DNA of 64,000 bases from Aquiflexum lacus (GTDB lineage: Bacteria > Bacteroidota > Bacteroidia > Cytophagales > Cyclobacteriaceae), in the NCBI RefSeq assembly GCF_015476655.1, contig NZ_JABFHF010000012.1:104094-168093 (forward strand), in the 5' to 3' direction. Positions within the stretch are counted from its first letter, which is position 1, and each line of letters starts with the position of its first letter. Both the position numbers and the translations under genes were made by a program. This document shows positions 53,618-60,940 of the stretch, one piece after another. The notes under the pieces are model-generated. The model searched no databases. It was not told the DNA's origin and saw only the letters and a program-made list of their open reading frames with translations.

Positions 53618-53961
53618 TTTTTCTCTTGGATGCAAATATCCCTCCTTCACTAGCCGAGGACATTCAAGGACAAGAGGTCATACATGTTAAAACTTTCCCC
53701 AATGGAACCTCAACAAGGGACGGGGTAATCAATGAATATTTTGCATTAAATAATTGTGTTTTAATTACAAAAGATTCTGATTTCTATGATTCTTTTATGT
53801 TGAAAAAAATACCGCCAAAATTAATTTTAGTGAAATTGGGAAACAAAAGGTTAAGGGAACTAAGGTCTTATTTTCGGAAAAATTGGAATCAAATTGAAAA
53901 ACTGATTACAGAATATTTACTTATCGTTTTGACACCGGATAGTATTAAAGTTTTGCAATAA
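53614..53961 (+). CDS. DUF5615 PIN-like toxin
   Basis: A 115-residue protein of the Mut7-C/DUF5615 PIN-like fold: MIFLLDANIPPSLAEDI carries the first Asp, STRDGVINEYFALNNCVLIT and KDSDFYDSFML the later acidic residues (TKDSDF). PIN-like enzymes are Mg-dependent ribonucleases. It forms a type II toxin-antitoxin pair with DUF433. Its stop overlaps the start of the first HAAS-like gene (TAATG), an unusual link between a TA module and the membrane-protein array. Confidence 0.88.
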   Translation: MIFLLDANIPPSLAEDIQGQEVIHVKTFPNGTSTRDGVINEYFALNNCVLITKDSDFYDSFMLKKIPPKLILVKLGNKRLRELRSYFRKNWNQIEKLITEYLLIVLTPDSIKVLQ

Positions 53962-54641
53962 TGCGCCAACTCACAGACATAGAACTCCAAGGAATCCGCA
54001 TGGCCATTATGCGGAAAGAGATTTCTTCAGCAGAAATCCTGATGGAAGTTTATGACCACTATGTCAGCCATTTGCAGGAGTTTCCGGTACAGAAATTCAA
54101 TGATCAACTTTTTGAATTGGAGGAAAAGTTCACTTTTGCCTATTGCCATGCCCTTCAGGCAAAGTTTAACAAAGAAATCAGAAAGGAGCTCAGCAGTCTA
54201 CATTGGCAGGTTTTGAAAAGATATTTTTGCTTTTCCAAGATACTATATGTAATAATTTTTACTTTCATTGCATTTCAAATGAGCCGTTTTGTGACCAACC
54301 AAAAAGAAATCGCTCTGTTGGTATTATCTCCTCTTGTGATTTTAGCAGGTGCTCATATTTTCTTTTTGATTAAATCCCATTTCAGGATCAAAACCATAAA
54401 AAAAGACTTCAATACAGCAGGACCTCTTCAATCTTCACTTTCATACCCCTTTTCAGAAAAACTTTACCTGCCAGTCATGATGGCATATGTCATCATGTGG
54501 TCTGCTGAATGGGTTTTTAATTCCAACCCAATCGCCAATTTGGCCCCGTCAATTGCAGCAATTATTTTCATCATCCTTTCCATTTATGTGCTCACCCTAC
54601 TTGAAGTTTGGCAAATCAAGACTAAAACTGCGCTGATATGA
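53961..54641 (+). CDS. HAAS-like membrane protein, paralogue 1
   Basis: A 226-residue protein. The first 75 residues are a soluble helical domain with the hallmark EILMEVYDHYVSHLQE after an N-terminal DIELQGIRMAIMRKEI; then four TM segments (about 87-107, 117-140, 168-188, 193-215). The N-terminal domain resembles HAAS/DUF1700-type domains encoded next to PadR regulators: a conserved Asp-His pair in xxExxDHYxxxLE. It starts on the stop of the DUF5615 gene and overlaps paralogue 2 by four bases. Most diverged of the six; function unknown. Confidence 0.72.
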   Translation: MRQLTDIELQGIRMAIMRKEISSAEILMEVYDHYVSHLQEFPVQKFNDQLFELEEKFTFAYCHALQAKFNKEIRKELSSLHWQVLKRYFCFSKILYVIIFTFIAFQMSRFVTNQKEIALLVLSPLVILAGAHIFFLIKSHFRIKTIKKDFNTAGPLQSSLSYPFSEKLYLPVMMAYVIMWSAEWVFNSNPIANLAPSIAAIIFIILSIYVLTLLEVWQIKTKTALI

Positions 54642-55348
54642 AACTGAACGAAGACCAAATCAAACAATTGCACTTCCATATCAATGCGAAGCAAATCCCT
54701 TATACGGAGGTTAGGGATGAGGTTTTAGATCATTATCAGACTGCCTTGGAAAATGAAACGGGAAGGCCCATGAAGGAGGTGTTGGCTGAACTGGATGAAA
54801 CCTTTACACTTCAATATTGCAGGGAAGTGGCTGAAAGTTACTTAGATTCCCTTAAAGCTGAATACCCGAAAATGTTTAAGGAAAAGCTATTTGATCTGTT
54901 CCGGTTAGAAAAAATCTGGATTCCAATTATCCTTTTCGCATTTGTGATCAGTCTCCCCAATTGGGTCAAAAATGGAGGAATGCTGATGCACCTAGTCAAT
55001 TTAATCATGCTGATGGGTTTGGTTCTTGAAGGTTTGGTAATAGACCAATCCTATCCAAAAAGAAAAATGAAGCACCACTATCGCGCAGTGGATGACAAAA
55101 CTATTTTGGCTCAAAAGAAGGCTGCCGTACCAAGAGGTTTTGCTGTGCTACATATCCTGATTTTGATAATTGTCTTTGTTCCTGTATTGGTTGTTCACCT
55201 TCTGGAACTTGGGGAAGCAGTGCGTCCTACATTCTTTTTTGAGCCGCCATATGTGTATGGTACCATTATGGGATTGTGGCTGTTTTTCCTGATGACATTG
55301 GCAAGGTTCAATGCCCAAAAGGCCATGGTCAAACCTCAAATCCATTGA
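54638..55348 (+). CDS. HAAS-like membrane protein, paralogue 2
   Basis: A 236-residue protein with the same plan: LNEDQIKQLHFHINAKQIPY, then TEVRDEVLDHYQTALENETG, and four hydrophobic segments (about 92-110 IWIPIILFAFVISLPNW, 115-138, 168-192 HILILIIVFVPVLVVHL, 205-225). A basic loop (SYPKRKMKHHYRAVDDK) lies between TM2 and TM3. Overlaps paralogue 1 by four bases, and is 11 bp from paralogue 3. Confidence 0.75.
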   Translation: MKLNEDQIKQLHFHINAKQIPYTEVRDEVLDHYQTALENETGRPMKEVLAELDETFTLQYCREVAESYLDSLKAEYPKMFKEKLFDLFRLEKIWIPIILFAFVISLPNWVKNGGMLMHLVNLIMLMGLVLEGLVIDQSYPKRKMKHHYRAVDDKTILAQKKAAVPRGFAVLHILILIIVFVPVLVVHLLELGEAVRPTFFFEPPYVYGTIMGLWLFFLMTLARFNAQKAMVKPQIH

Positions 55349-55359
55349 CATTAAATACA

Positions 55360-56025
55360 ATGAAAAAATTAAGTGATATAGAAATCCAAACCATTAAAGA
55401 CCGGCTAGATCGGTGCTTGATCACTTATGTGGAAATATATGATGAGCTATTAGATCATTATATCTCTGCTTTGGAACAGGTTGCTTCTGAAGAGTTTGGA
55501 AACAGAATGGAAGCCTTGGATGAAGAATTTGCATGGTCGGTCGTTAAACGAATGGAGAAAGAGCTTCTAAACTCAGTCAGCAATCAATTACAAAGCTCTC
55601 AATTACAAGCCTTAAAATTCTGGAAAATGGATTTTTGGAAAGTATTGGTGATTTTTTCCTACAGTATTTTTCTTGTGATGGTTAATCTATTTATCAGTTT
55701 AGATGTCATGTTGGTATTCTCCTTTCTACCAATAGTTGGCATCTTAGTGGCTTTACTTTACCATTCAGGCAATTCCTTTTCTTTTTCCCGTGATCCAAAG
55801 TATAATAGACCAAAAAATGTAATTCTTCAAGGTGCACTTGGAAGGTATGTGCTGATCTTCAATTTGCTCAACGCTTTTTTCTTGGGGACTTCCACCTTTC
55901 TGAACATCCACGGTTTTGGAAGCTGGGCAATGGCTTTGATGATCTGTTATACTACTATTTTGAATATTTATGCCTTATCCCTTTATGGATCAATTAACCT
56001 CAAAAATTTAAAACTGATAAGATAA
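55360..56025 (+). CDS. HAAS-like membrane protein, paralogue 3
   Basis: A 221-residue protein; ATG 55360 (MKKLSDIEIQTIKDRLDRCL) is chosen by alignment with its paralogues, the frame being open earlier within paralogue 2. Hallmark VEIYDELLDHYISALEQ; four TM segments (about 85-105, 108-125, 150-175, 185-210) with a basic loop between TM2 and TM3. Its stop overlaps paralogue 4 by one base (TAATG). Confidence 0.74.
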   Translation: MKKLSDIEIQTIKDRLDRCLITYVEIYDELLDHYISALEQVASEEFGNRMEALDEEFAWSVVKRMEKELLNSVSNQLQSSQLQALKFWKMDFWKVLVIFSYSIFLVMVNLFISLDVMLVFSFLPIVGILVALLYHSGNSFSFSRDPKYNRPKNVILQGALGRYVLIFNLLNAFFLGTSTFLNIHGFGSWAMALMICYTTILNIYALSLYGSINLKNLKLIR

Positions 56026-56708
56026 TGAAAGCTAAGGACATTCAATATCTAGAGGAAAAACTTGCCGAAAGACCTTTTCGATGGGAGGAGTTGTACTTTG
56101 AAATTCTCGATCATGTACTTTGCAAATATGAATTTTCGGGGATAGATGAGGTTGAGGCTTTTTGGGAGCAGGAGAAACTGAATTGGAGTAGGTGGAAGAT
56201 TTTTAAAATCAAATTTAGGCATCGAAACTTATTAACCTTGGAGTATTTGAAATACTTTCTAAAAAGTATCTCTTCTTTACATCTTAAGGACTTAATGGCT
56301 AACGGTATTTTTCTTACAATAGCAACAATTTTTGGTTATTTTCTTCCTAATCAAAAATTAATCATTTTAATAATGTTCTTATCACTCATTTGTTTACCCA
56401 TCTGTTTTTTTGCATGGATTTATCATACGAAAGATACGATTGGAGAACGATCCCCATCTTTAAAAGGGAAAGGTTTGTATAGTGGAAAAAGAGATGCTTT
56501 CAATGAGTTGATAGTTGGCAATCTCTTCTGCTGGGGAATATTTTTGTTTTCCACACAAAAATTGAAAGGGTTTGAAGGGATATTTGACGTTCTCTTTGCA
56601 AGCCCCCAACCTACAACCTTAATTTTTTTCCTGCTGCTCAATTCCAATCGAGCCCTGTTCAAAGTCTATCAAGCCAAACTCAAACCCTACTTGTATGAAG
56701 CTAAGTAA
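56025..56708 (+). CDS. HAAS-like membrane protein, paralogue 4
   Basis: A 227-residue protein beginning KAKDIQYLEEKLAERPFRWE, with the hallmark EELYFEILDHVLCKYEF; the Asp-His pair is kept but the Tyr after it is Val, as in paralogues 5 and 6. Four TM segments (about 85-108, 112-131, 160-176, 185-205). It overlaps paralogue 5 by 14 bases. More divergent in the membrane half, so its assignment rests on the N-terminal motif, size and position. Confidence 0.7.
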   Translation: MKAKDIQYLEEKLAERPFRWEELYFEILDHVLCKYEFSGIDEVEAFWEQEKLNWSRWKIFKIKFRHRNLLTLEYLKYFLKSISSLHLKDLMANGIFLTIATIFGYFLPNQKLIILIMFLSLICLPICFFAWIYHTKDTIGERSPSLKGKGLYSGKRDAFNELIVGNLFCWGIFLFSTQKLKGFEGIFDVLFASPQPTTLIFFLLLNSNRALFKVYQAKLKPYLYEAK

Positions 56709-57378
56709 GGCGCAAATCAAACAGTTAAGAGACCTTATCTCGTATAAGGGGCATGTGTACATTGATGTGCAATACGAAATCCTGGACCATGTAGCATGTA
56801 AGGTTGAAGCATTCATGGAAGAAAAACCCAGCTTATCATTGGATCAAGCTTTTCGTGAAGTCTTTGCTTCCTTTGGTCATAAAGGTTTCAATGAACTCGA
56901 TGCATCCTACCAGAAAATGATTGCAAAAAGGCATTGGAGATATTTTTGGGAAGAATTGAAACTGTTCTTATTCAGCTTCAAAGTACTGCTAGTGCTTGGT
57001 GTTTTTACGCTGTTTTACAACCTGCGCTTTGCATTTGAATCTACTAATGGATGGATAGGTGGACTGTTAATGCTGTTTATTTGTTTTGTAGTTTTATTGG
57101 CCGGCATTCATTGGAAGAAACTTAAAAAGTACCGAAAATATGCTTCTTTCAATACCACAGGGAATTTCTTTGCTATTGTCTCCTTTGTTTACCAACTGTG
57201 CAGTTTTAGCTATATCATGCTAAATAACTGCTTGAAAAACGAAACTATTTGGTCTAACTACGGAGTGCTTGCTATCACCGGAGTCCTCATGTTGATGTAT
57301 TGCTGTTTATTTATTCTTCCAAAAGTATTCGAAAGAAGCCAAGCCGATACCGAAGAGTTGATAAAACTCTATAACTGA
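56695..57378 (+). CDS. HAAS-like membrane protein, paralogue 5
   Basis: A 227-residue protein. LSKAQIKQLRDLISYKGHVY, then IDVQYEILDHVACKVEAFME; the extended N-terminal domain includes AFREVFASFGHKGFNELDAS and the four TM segments follow from about residue 90. Clearly closest to paralogue 6 (IDVQYEILDHVACK identical), a recent tandem duplication. Starts inside the 3' end of paralogue 4. Confidence 0.76.
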   Translation: MKLSKAQIKQLRDLISYKGHVYIDVQYEILDHVACKVEAFMEEKPSLSLDQAFREVFASFGHKGFNELDASYQKMIAKRHWRYFWEELKLFLFSFKVLLVLGVFTLFYNLRFAFESTNGWIGGLLMLFICFVVLLAGIHWKKLKKYRKYASFNTTGNFFAIVSFVYQLCSFSYIMLNNCLKNETIWSNYGVLAITGVLMLMYCCLFILPKVFERSQADTEELIKLYN

Positions 57379-57406
57379 CATTTGCCTGGTAAAACCCGGA
57401 ACTCCT

Positions 57407-58099
57407 ATGAAACTAACCAAAGACCAAATCGAACAACTCAAAAAACTAATCTCCTACAAGGGCTATCCGGAGATCGATGTGCAATATGAAATCCTGGACC
57501 ATGTGGCTTGTAAAATTGAGGAGTTAATGGAACAAGAACCTAAGGCTACATTAGAAGCTGCCTTTGCGAAAGTACATGCTTCCTTTGGGATTTTTGGGTT
57601 TTCAGAATTGGAGGAATCGTATAAAAAAATGATCCAAAAGAGGCTTTGGGGATATTATTGGACAGCGCTTAAGGATTTGTTGTTGAGTTACAGGGTTATT
57701 TTTCCAATTGGCCTTCTTTATCTGTTTTTTCAATCTTCAATTCTGCTTCAGGATTCTAGGGCATGGATTGCAATGATCATTGCCTTCCTACTATTTTCCT
57801 TCTTTTGGGTGGTAATCCGGTATTGGGGCAAACATAAAAAGTACAAGAAATATGCTTCATATATCGCCTCCAACAGTGTGTTCCAGATTATCAACTTTGG
57901 CGTGATCGTATGTATACAGGGACATACTTTTGTATACCGAGAGCAAGGTGTGCAAAGCGGTCTTTTTGCCCAAATCTTTATCGGCACTATTTTGCTTGCG
58001 ATCACTTTTCTTTTTGTCAGTGTTTTTATCTTACCTAAGGTATTGGCTCGAAGTATTTCAGATACAGAAGCCTTGATTCAAATCTATGGGGAAGGTTGA
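57407..58099 (+). CDS. HAAS-like membrane protein, paralogue 6
   Basis: A 230-residue protein, near-duplicate in plan of paralogue 5: LTKDQIEQLKKLISYKGYPE, IDVQYEILDHVACKIEELME, AFAKVHASFGIFGFSELEES, KYKKYASYIASNSVFQIINF and the shared ending (LPKVLARSISDTEALIQIYG versus LPKVFERSQADTEELIKLYN). Four TM segments from about residue 90. Last gene of the array, 28 bp after paralogue 5; no terminator was recognised behind it. Confidence 0.76.
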   Translation: MKLTKDQIEQLKKLISYKGYPEIDVQYEILDHVACKIEELMEQEPKATLEAAFAKVHASFGIFGFSELEESYKKMIQKRLWGYYWTALKDLLLSYRVIFPIGLLYLFFQSSILLQDSRAWIAMIIAFLLFSFFWVVIRYWGKHKKYKKYASYIASNSVFQIINFGVIVCIQGHTFVYREQGVQSGLFAQIFIGTILLAITFLFVSVFILPKVLARSISDTEALIQIYGEG

Positions 58100-58441
58100 T
58101 ACATATATGCAATGATCTCAGTCGTACCTACAGCACTTCCCAACTTCTTAAGCTATCCTCATCAAAAGCCGTGATTACTATATTGTCCCCTCCACCGGAG
58201 CTTTTCACTTGCTATCTCAAAATTGCCTGAATCAAAAAGTAAAAAACCTATCTGATTAAAACACGACTGAACCTGAATTGATCCCCTTCTTACTCAACCT
58301 ACCTGAATCCCATCACAAATTTCCGTAAGAAAGGCGGAAATGTAGTATATTAGTTGGAAGTCAGCGCTAACTCCAATATGTCTTTTCTTCCCGATTTTTC
58401 TTCATTTTAAAATACCTGATCCCGATGCCGATGTTTAGCAA

Positions 58442-58500
58442 TTTTTCAATCTTACAATCCGCCACGGCGGACAAGTTCTTCCAATCTTTCAATTCCCAAC
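58442..58500. repeat. TCTTnCAA octamer stretch interrupted by TCCGCC-ACG-GCGGA palindrome
   Basis: TTTTTCAA, TCTTACAA (58442-58457) and TCTTCCAA, TCTTTCAA (58477-58492) have an 8-bp period. The palindrome TCCGCCACGGCGGA (58458-58471) sits between them, and a comparable CCTGCCACGGCAGG element occurs at 63908-63921. Confidence 0.5.
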
Positions 58501-58567
58501 CACCCTCTCTCCATTAACTTTTCATTATGATTTTTAAGTCAATCGGTACGATACCAAATTTTCTTCC

Positions 58568-58575
58568 TACCTTTG
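58568..58575 (+). promoter_or_regulatory. Candidate -7 element for typA
   Basis: TACCTTTG is an exact TAnnTTTG match ending 20 bp before the typA ATG, the same spacing as for hisS and hipB. No clear -33. Confidence 0.5.
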
Positions 58576-58595
58576 CAGCCTAATTCAATTTTGCA

Positions 58596-60401
58596 ATGCT
58601 TAATATTCGGAATATCGCGATTATCGCACACGTTGACCACGGCAAGACCACCTTGGTGGACAAGATCATTCACATCTCCAAAATCTTCCGTGAAAACCAA
58701 CAATTTGACGACCTGATTCTTGACAGCAACGATCTGGAAAGAGAAAGAGGGATCACCATTCTTTCAAAGAACGTATCCGTTAGATATAAAGATCACAAGA
58801 TAAATATCATTGACACACCTGGTCACGCTGACTTTGGTGGTGAAGTGGAAAGGGTTTTGAAAATGGCCGATGGGGTTATCCTATTGGTGGATGCTTTTGA
58901 AGGTCCAATGCCACAGACCCGATTTGTGTTGGGCAAAGCTTTGGCTTTGGGATTGACCCCAATCGTAGTAGTCAATAAAGTGGACAAAGAAAACTGTAGG
59001 CCTGATGAAGTCCATGAGGCTGTTTTTGACCTGATGTTCAACTTAGACGCTACTGAGGAGCAGTTGGATTTCCAGACTCTCTATGGCTCAGCCAAAAACA
59101 ATTGGATGGGTCCCGACTGGAAAAATCCTACTGACACTATCCTTCCACTTTTGGATGCCATTATTGATCATATACCTGCTCCAAAAATTGATGAAGGTAC
59201 TTTGCAGATGCAGATTACTTCCTTGGATTACTCTTCTTTTGTTGGCAGAATAGCTATCGGAAGGGTCAAAAGAGGCAGCATCAAAGAAGGCGCACAGTTG
59301 ACCCTTTGCAAAGCTGATGGTATATTCAAAAAAGTAAAAGTCAAAGAACTTCATGTATTTGAAGGCTTAGGCAAAGTTAAGGCCACTGAAGTCCACGCAG
59401 GTGATATCTGCGCGGTTACTGGAATTGAGGATTTTGAAATCGGTGATACCTTGGCTGATTTGGAAAATCCTGAACCGCTTCAAAGAATTTCGATCGATGA
59501 GCCTACCATGAACATGCTCTTCACGATCAACAACTCTCCGTTTTTTGGAAAAGAAGGCAAATTCGTGACTTCAAGACACTTGAGAGACAGGCTTTTCAAG
59601 GAAATGGAAAAAAACCTTGCTTTGAGGGTTGAGACCACTGATAACGAAGATAAATTCTTGGTTTATGGACGTGGTATCCTCCACTTGTCAGTATTGATTG
59701 AGACCATGAGGAGAGAGGGTTATGAAATGCAGGTTGGTCAGCCTCAGGTGATTTTTAAAGAGATCGATGGAGTCAAAAACGAACCTATCGAAACCTTAGT
59801 AGTGGATGTCCCTGAAACTACGGCCGGAAAAGTAATCGAACTCGCTACCCAAAGAAAAGGTGAATTGTTGATCATGGAGCCCAAGGGTGACTTACAACAT
59901 TTGGAATTCAAAATCCCATCAAGGGGATTGATTGGTTTGAGAAACAATGTCTTGACCATGACACAGGGTGAGGCCATCATGAACCATAGGTTTTCTGCCT
60001 ATGAGCCTTTCAAAGGTCCTATACCGGGAAGGATCAACGGTTCTCTGATATCCATGGAAGGTGGACAATGTACCGCTTATGCCATCGACAAATTACAGGA
60101 CAGAGGAACATTCTTTATCGATCCGGGAGATGAGTTATATGCCGGTCAGGTAATCGGGGAAAACTCCCGTGACAATGATATCGTCGTTAACGTGCAAAAA
60201 GGTAAGAAATTGACCAACATGAGGGCCTCAGGTTCTGATGACAACGTCAGGATCCAACCAGCCAAAAAATTCTCATTGGAAGAAGCTATGGAATACATCC
60301 AGAAGGATGAATACCTTGAAATCACTCCAAAATCCATCCGAATGAGAAAAATCTTCCTGGACGAAGGGGAAAGAACTAGGATGGCGAAGAAAGAAGCGTA
60401 A
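58596..60401 (+). CDS. typA: Translational GTPase TypA/BipA
   Basis: A 601-residue ribosome-associated GTPase involved in 50S assembly and stress. G1 AHVDHGKTTLVDKII, the switch I motif RERGITI, G3 DTPGHADFGGEVERV, G4 VVNKVDKE, G5 YGSAKNNWM are all present; then EF-Tu domain 2-like, EF-G domain III/V-like and the TypA-specific C-terminal domain (GGQCTAYAIDKLQDRGTFFI; QKGKKLTNMRASGSDDNVRI). Length matches the family. Confidence 0.98.
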   Translation: MLNIRNIAIIAHVDHGKTTLVDKIIHISKIFRENQQFDDLILDSNDLERERGITILSKNVSVRYKDHKINIIDTPGHADFGGEVERVLKMADGVILLVDAFEGPMPQTRFVLGKALALGLTPIVVVNKVDKENCRPDEVHEAVFDLMFNLDATEEQLDFQTLYGSAKNNWMGPDWKNPTDTILPLLDAIIDHIPAPKIDEGTLQMQITSLDYSSFVGRIAIGRVKRGSIKEGAQLTLCKADGIFKKVKVKELHVFEGLGKVKATEVHAGDICAVTGIEDFEIGDTLADLENPEPLQRISIDEPTMNMLFTINNSPFFGKEGKFVTSRHLRDRLFKEMEKNLALRVETTDNEDKFLVYGRGILHLSVLIETMRREGYEMQVGQPQVIFKEIDGVKNEPIETLVVDVPETTAGKVIELATQRKGELLIMEPKGDLQHLEFKIPSRGLIGLRNNVLTMTQGEAIMNHRFSAYEPFKGPIPGRINGSLISMEGGQCTAYAIDKLQDRGTFFIDPGDELYAGQVIGENSRDNDIVVNVQKGKKLTNMRASGSDDNVRIQPAKKFSLEEAMEYIQKDEYLEITPKSIRMRKIFLDEGERTRMAKKEA

Positions 60402-60405
60402 GCTA

Positions 60406-60440
60406 AGACGCAAGACTTAAGACATAAGATTCAAGACTTG
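60406..60440. repeat. Heptamer array after typA, purine form (5 units)
   Basis: AGACGCA, AGACTTA, AGACATA, AGATTCA, AGACTTG in phase, beginning 5 bp after the typA stop. AGACGCA and AGACATA are identical to units after the aldehyde dehydrogenase gene 24 kb away, also starting 5 bp after a stop. Confidence 0.75.
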
Positions 60441-60479
60441 ACCTCGAAGGTTTTTTTAAACCTTTGAGGTCTTTTTTTT
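60440..60479 (+). terminator. typA terminator made of an AACCTTTGAGGTC palindrome
   Basis: GACCTCGAAGGTT (60440-60452) pairs with AACCTTTGAGGTC (60459-60471), then eight T. It doubles as copy 2 of the palindromic family seen at 52764. Confidence 0.8.
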
Positions 60480-60491
60480 GTCAGCCCCATT

Positions 60492-60522
60492 GACCTTTGG
60501 GGTTTTCAAAACCCCGAAGGTC
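60492..60522. repeat. Palindromic element, copy 3
   Basis: GACCTTTGGGGTTTT (60492-60506) and AAACCCCGAAGGTC (60509-60522) form a 14-15 bp hairpin stem related to the GACCT...AGGTC family. Confidence 0.6.
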
Positions 60523-60564
60523 TTGACGTTTAAGTAAAATCATTGAATTCTTAATAAGGGGAAA

Positions 60565-60609
60565 AACCTTCGAGGTCCTGACGTCGCGGTAGGGAAGACC
60601 TCAAAGGTT
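60565..60609. repeat. Palindromic element, copy 4
   Basis: AACCTTCGAGGTC (60565-60577), identical to the left arm at 52764, and GACCTCAAAGGTT (60597-60609) flank a 19-nt spacer. Confidence 0.6.
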
Positions 60610-60655
60610 GCGGGAGTAGACCTGCAAGTTTTTGAAAATCTGGTATGCCTTCTTT

Positions 60656-60817
60656 TTACCATTCTAACTGATGAAAAGGCAGAACTTTGATCCTAAAACC
60701 ATCCTGCTCAAAATCATCTTCCTGGGAAATTGTGACCAGTAAAGCCTCTTTTTTATCAAAAAATCTCATCGCTTTATAAAGACCATCCAATTCTCTTTTA
60801 TTGTTTACTAACCAATA
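60656..60817 (-). pseudogene. C-terminal remnant of an AAA/DUF4143-type ATPase
   Basis: On the minus strand 53 codons ending TAA at 60656 encode LVNNKRELDGLYKAMRFFDK, ALLVTISQEDDFEQDG and FRIKVLPFHQLEW. The pattern REL-G-(8)-F and the W near the end match the C-terminus of bacterial ATP-binding proteins with a DUF4143 nuclease-like end. In-frame stop codons precede it, so only the tail is left. Confidence 0.5.
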
Positions 60818-60836
60818 TTATTATTGTTTAGTAAAC
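60803..60836. repeat. GTTTACTAA/TTAGTAAAC inverted repeat
   Basis: Perfect 9-bp arms at 60803-60811 and 60828-60836 around a 16-nt spacer, at the truncated 5' end of the ATPase remnant. TTATTGTTTA is also directly repeated here. It may be a deletion scar or a leftover operator. Confidence 0.45.
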
Positions 60837-60940
60837 TACATTATTGAAAACAGTGGGAATTAGAAATTTTCAATTCAAAAAATCATCCATTTAAGAAATA
60901 GAATTGGTTGAAATATATCTTAAATCCATAAATTCACTCC

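Larger units (their letters stand above)
58100..58595. other. Intergenic region upstream of typA
   Basis: About 500 bp. It holds a small inverted repeat (ATTTCCG/CGGAAAT around 58319-58341), an octamer-periodic stretch at 58442-58500 split by a GC palindrome, and the typA -7 element at 58568-58575. No gene was recognised. Confidence 0.5.

Noticed and set aside
58100..58595. tRNA or small RNA gene before typA
   Set aside because: No cloverleaf-compatible arms or CCA/T-loop motifs were found; only short inverted repeats and periodic DNA.
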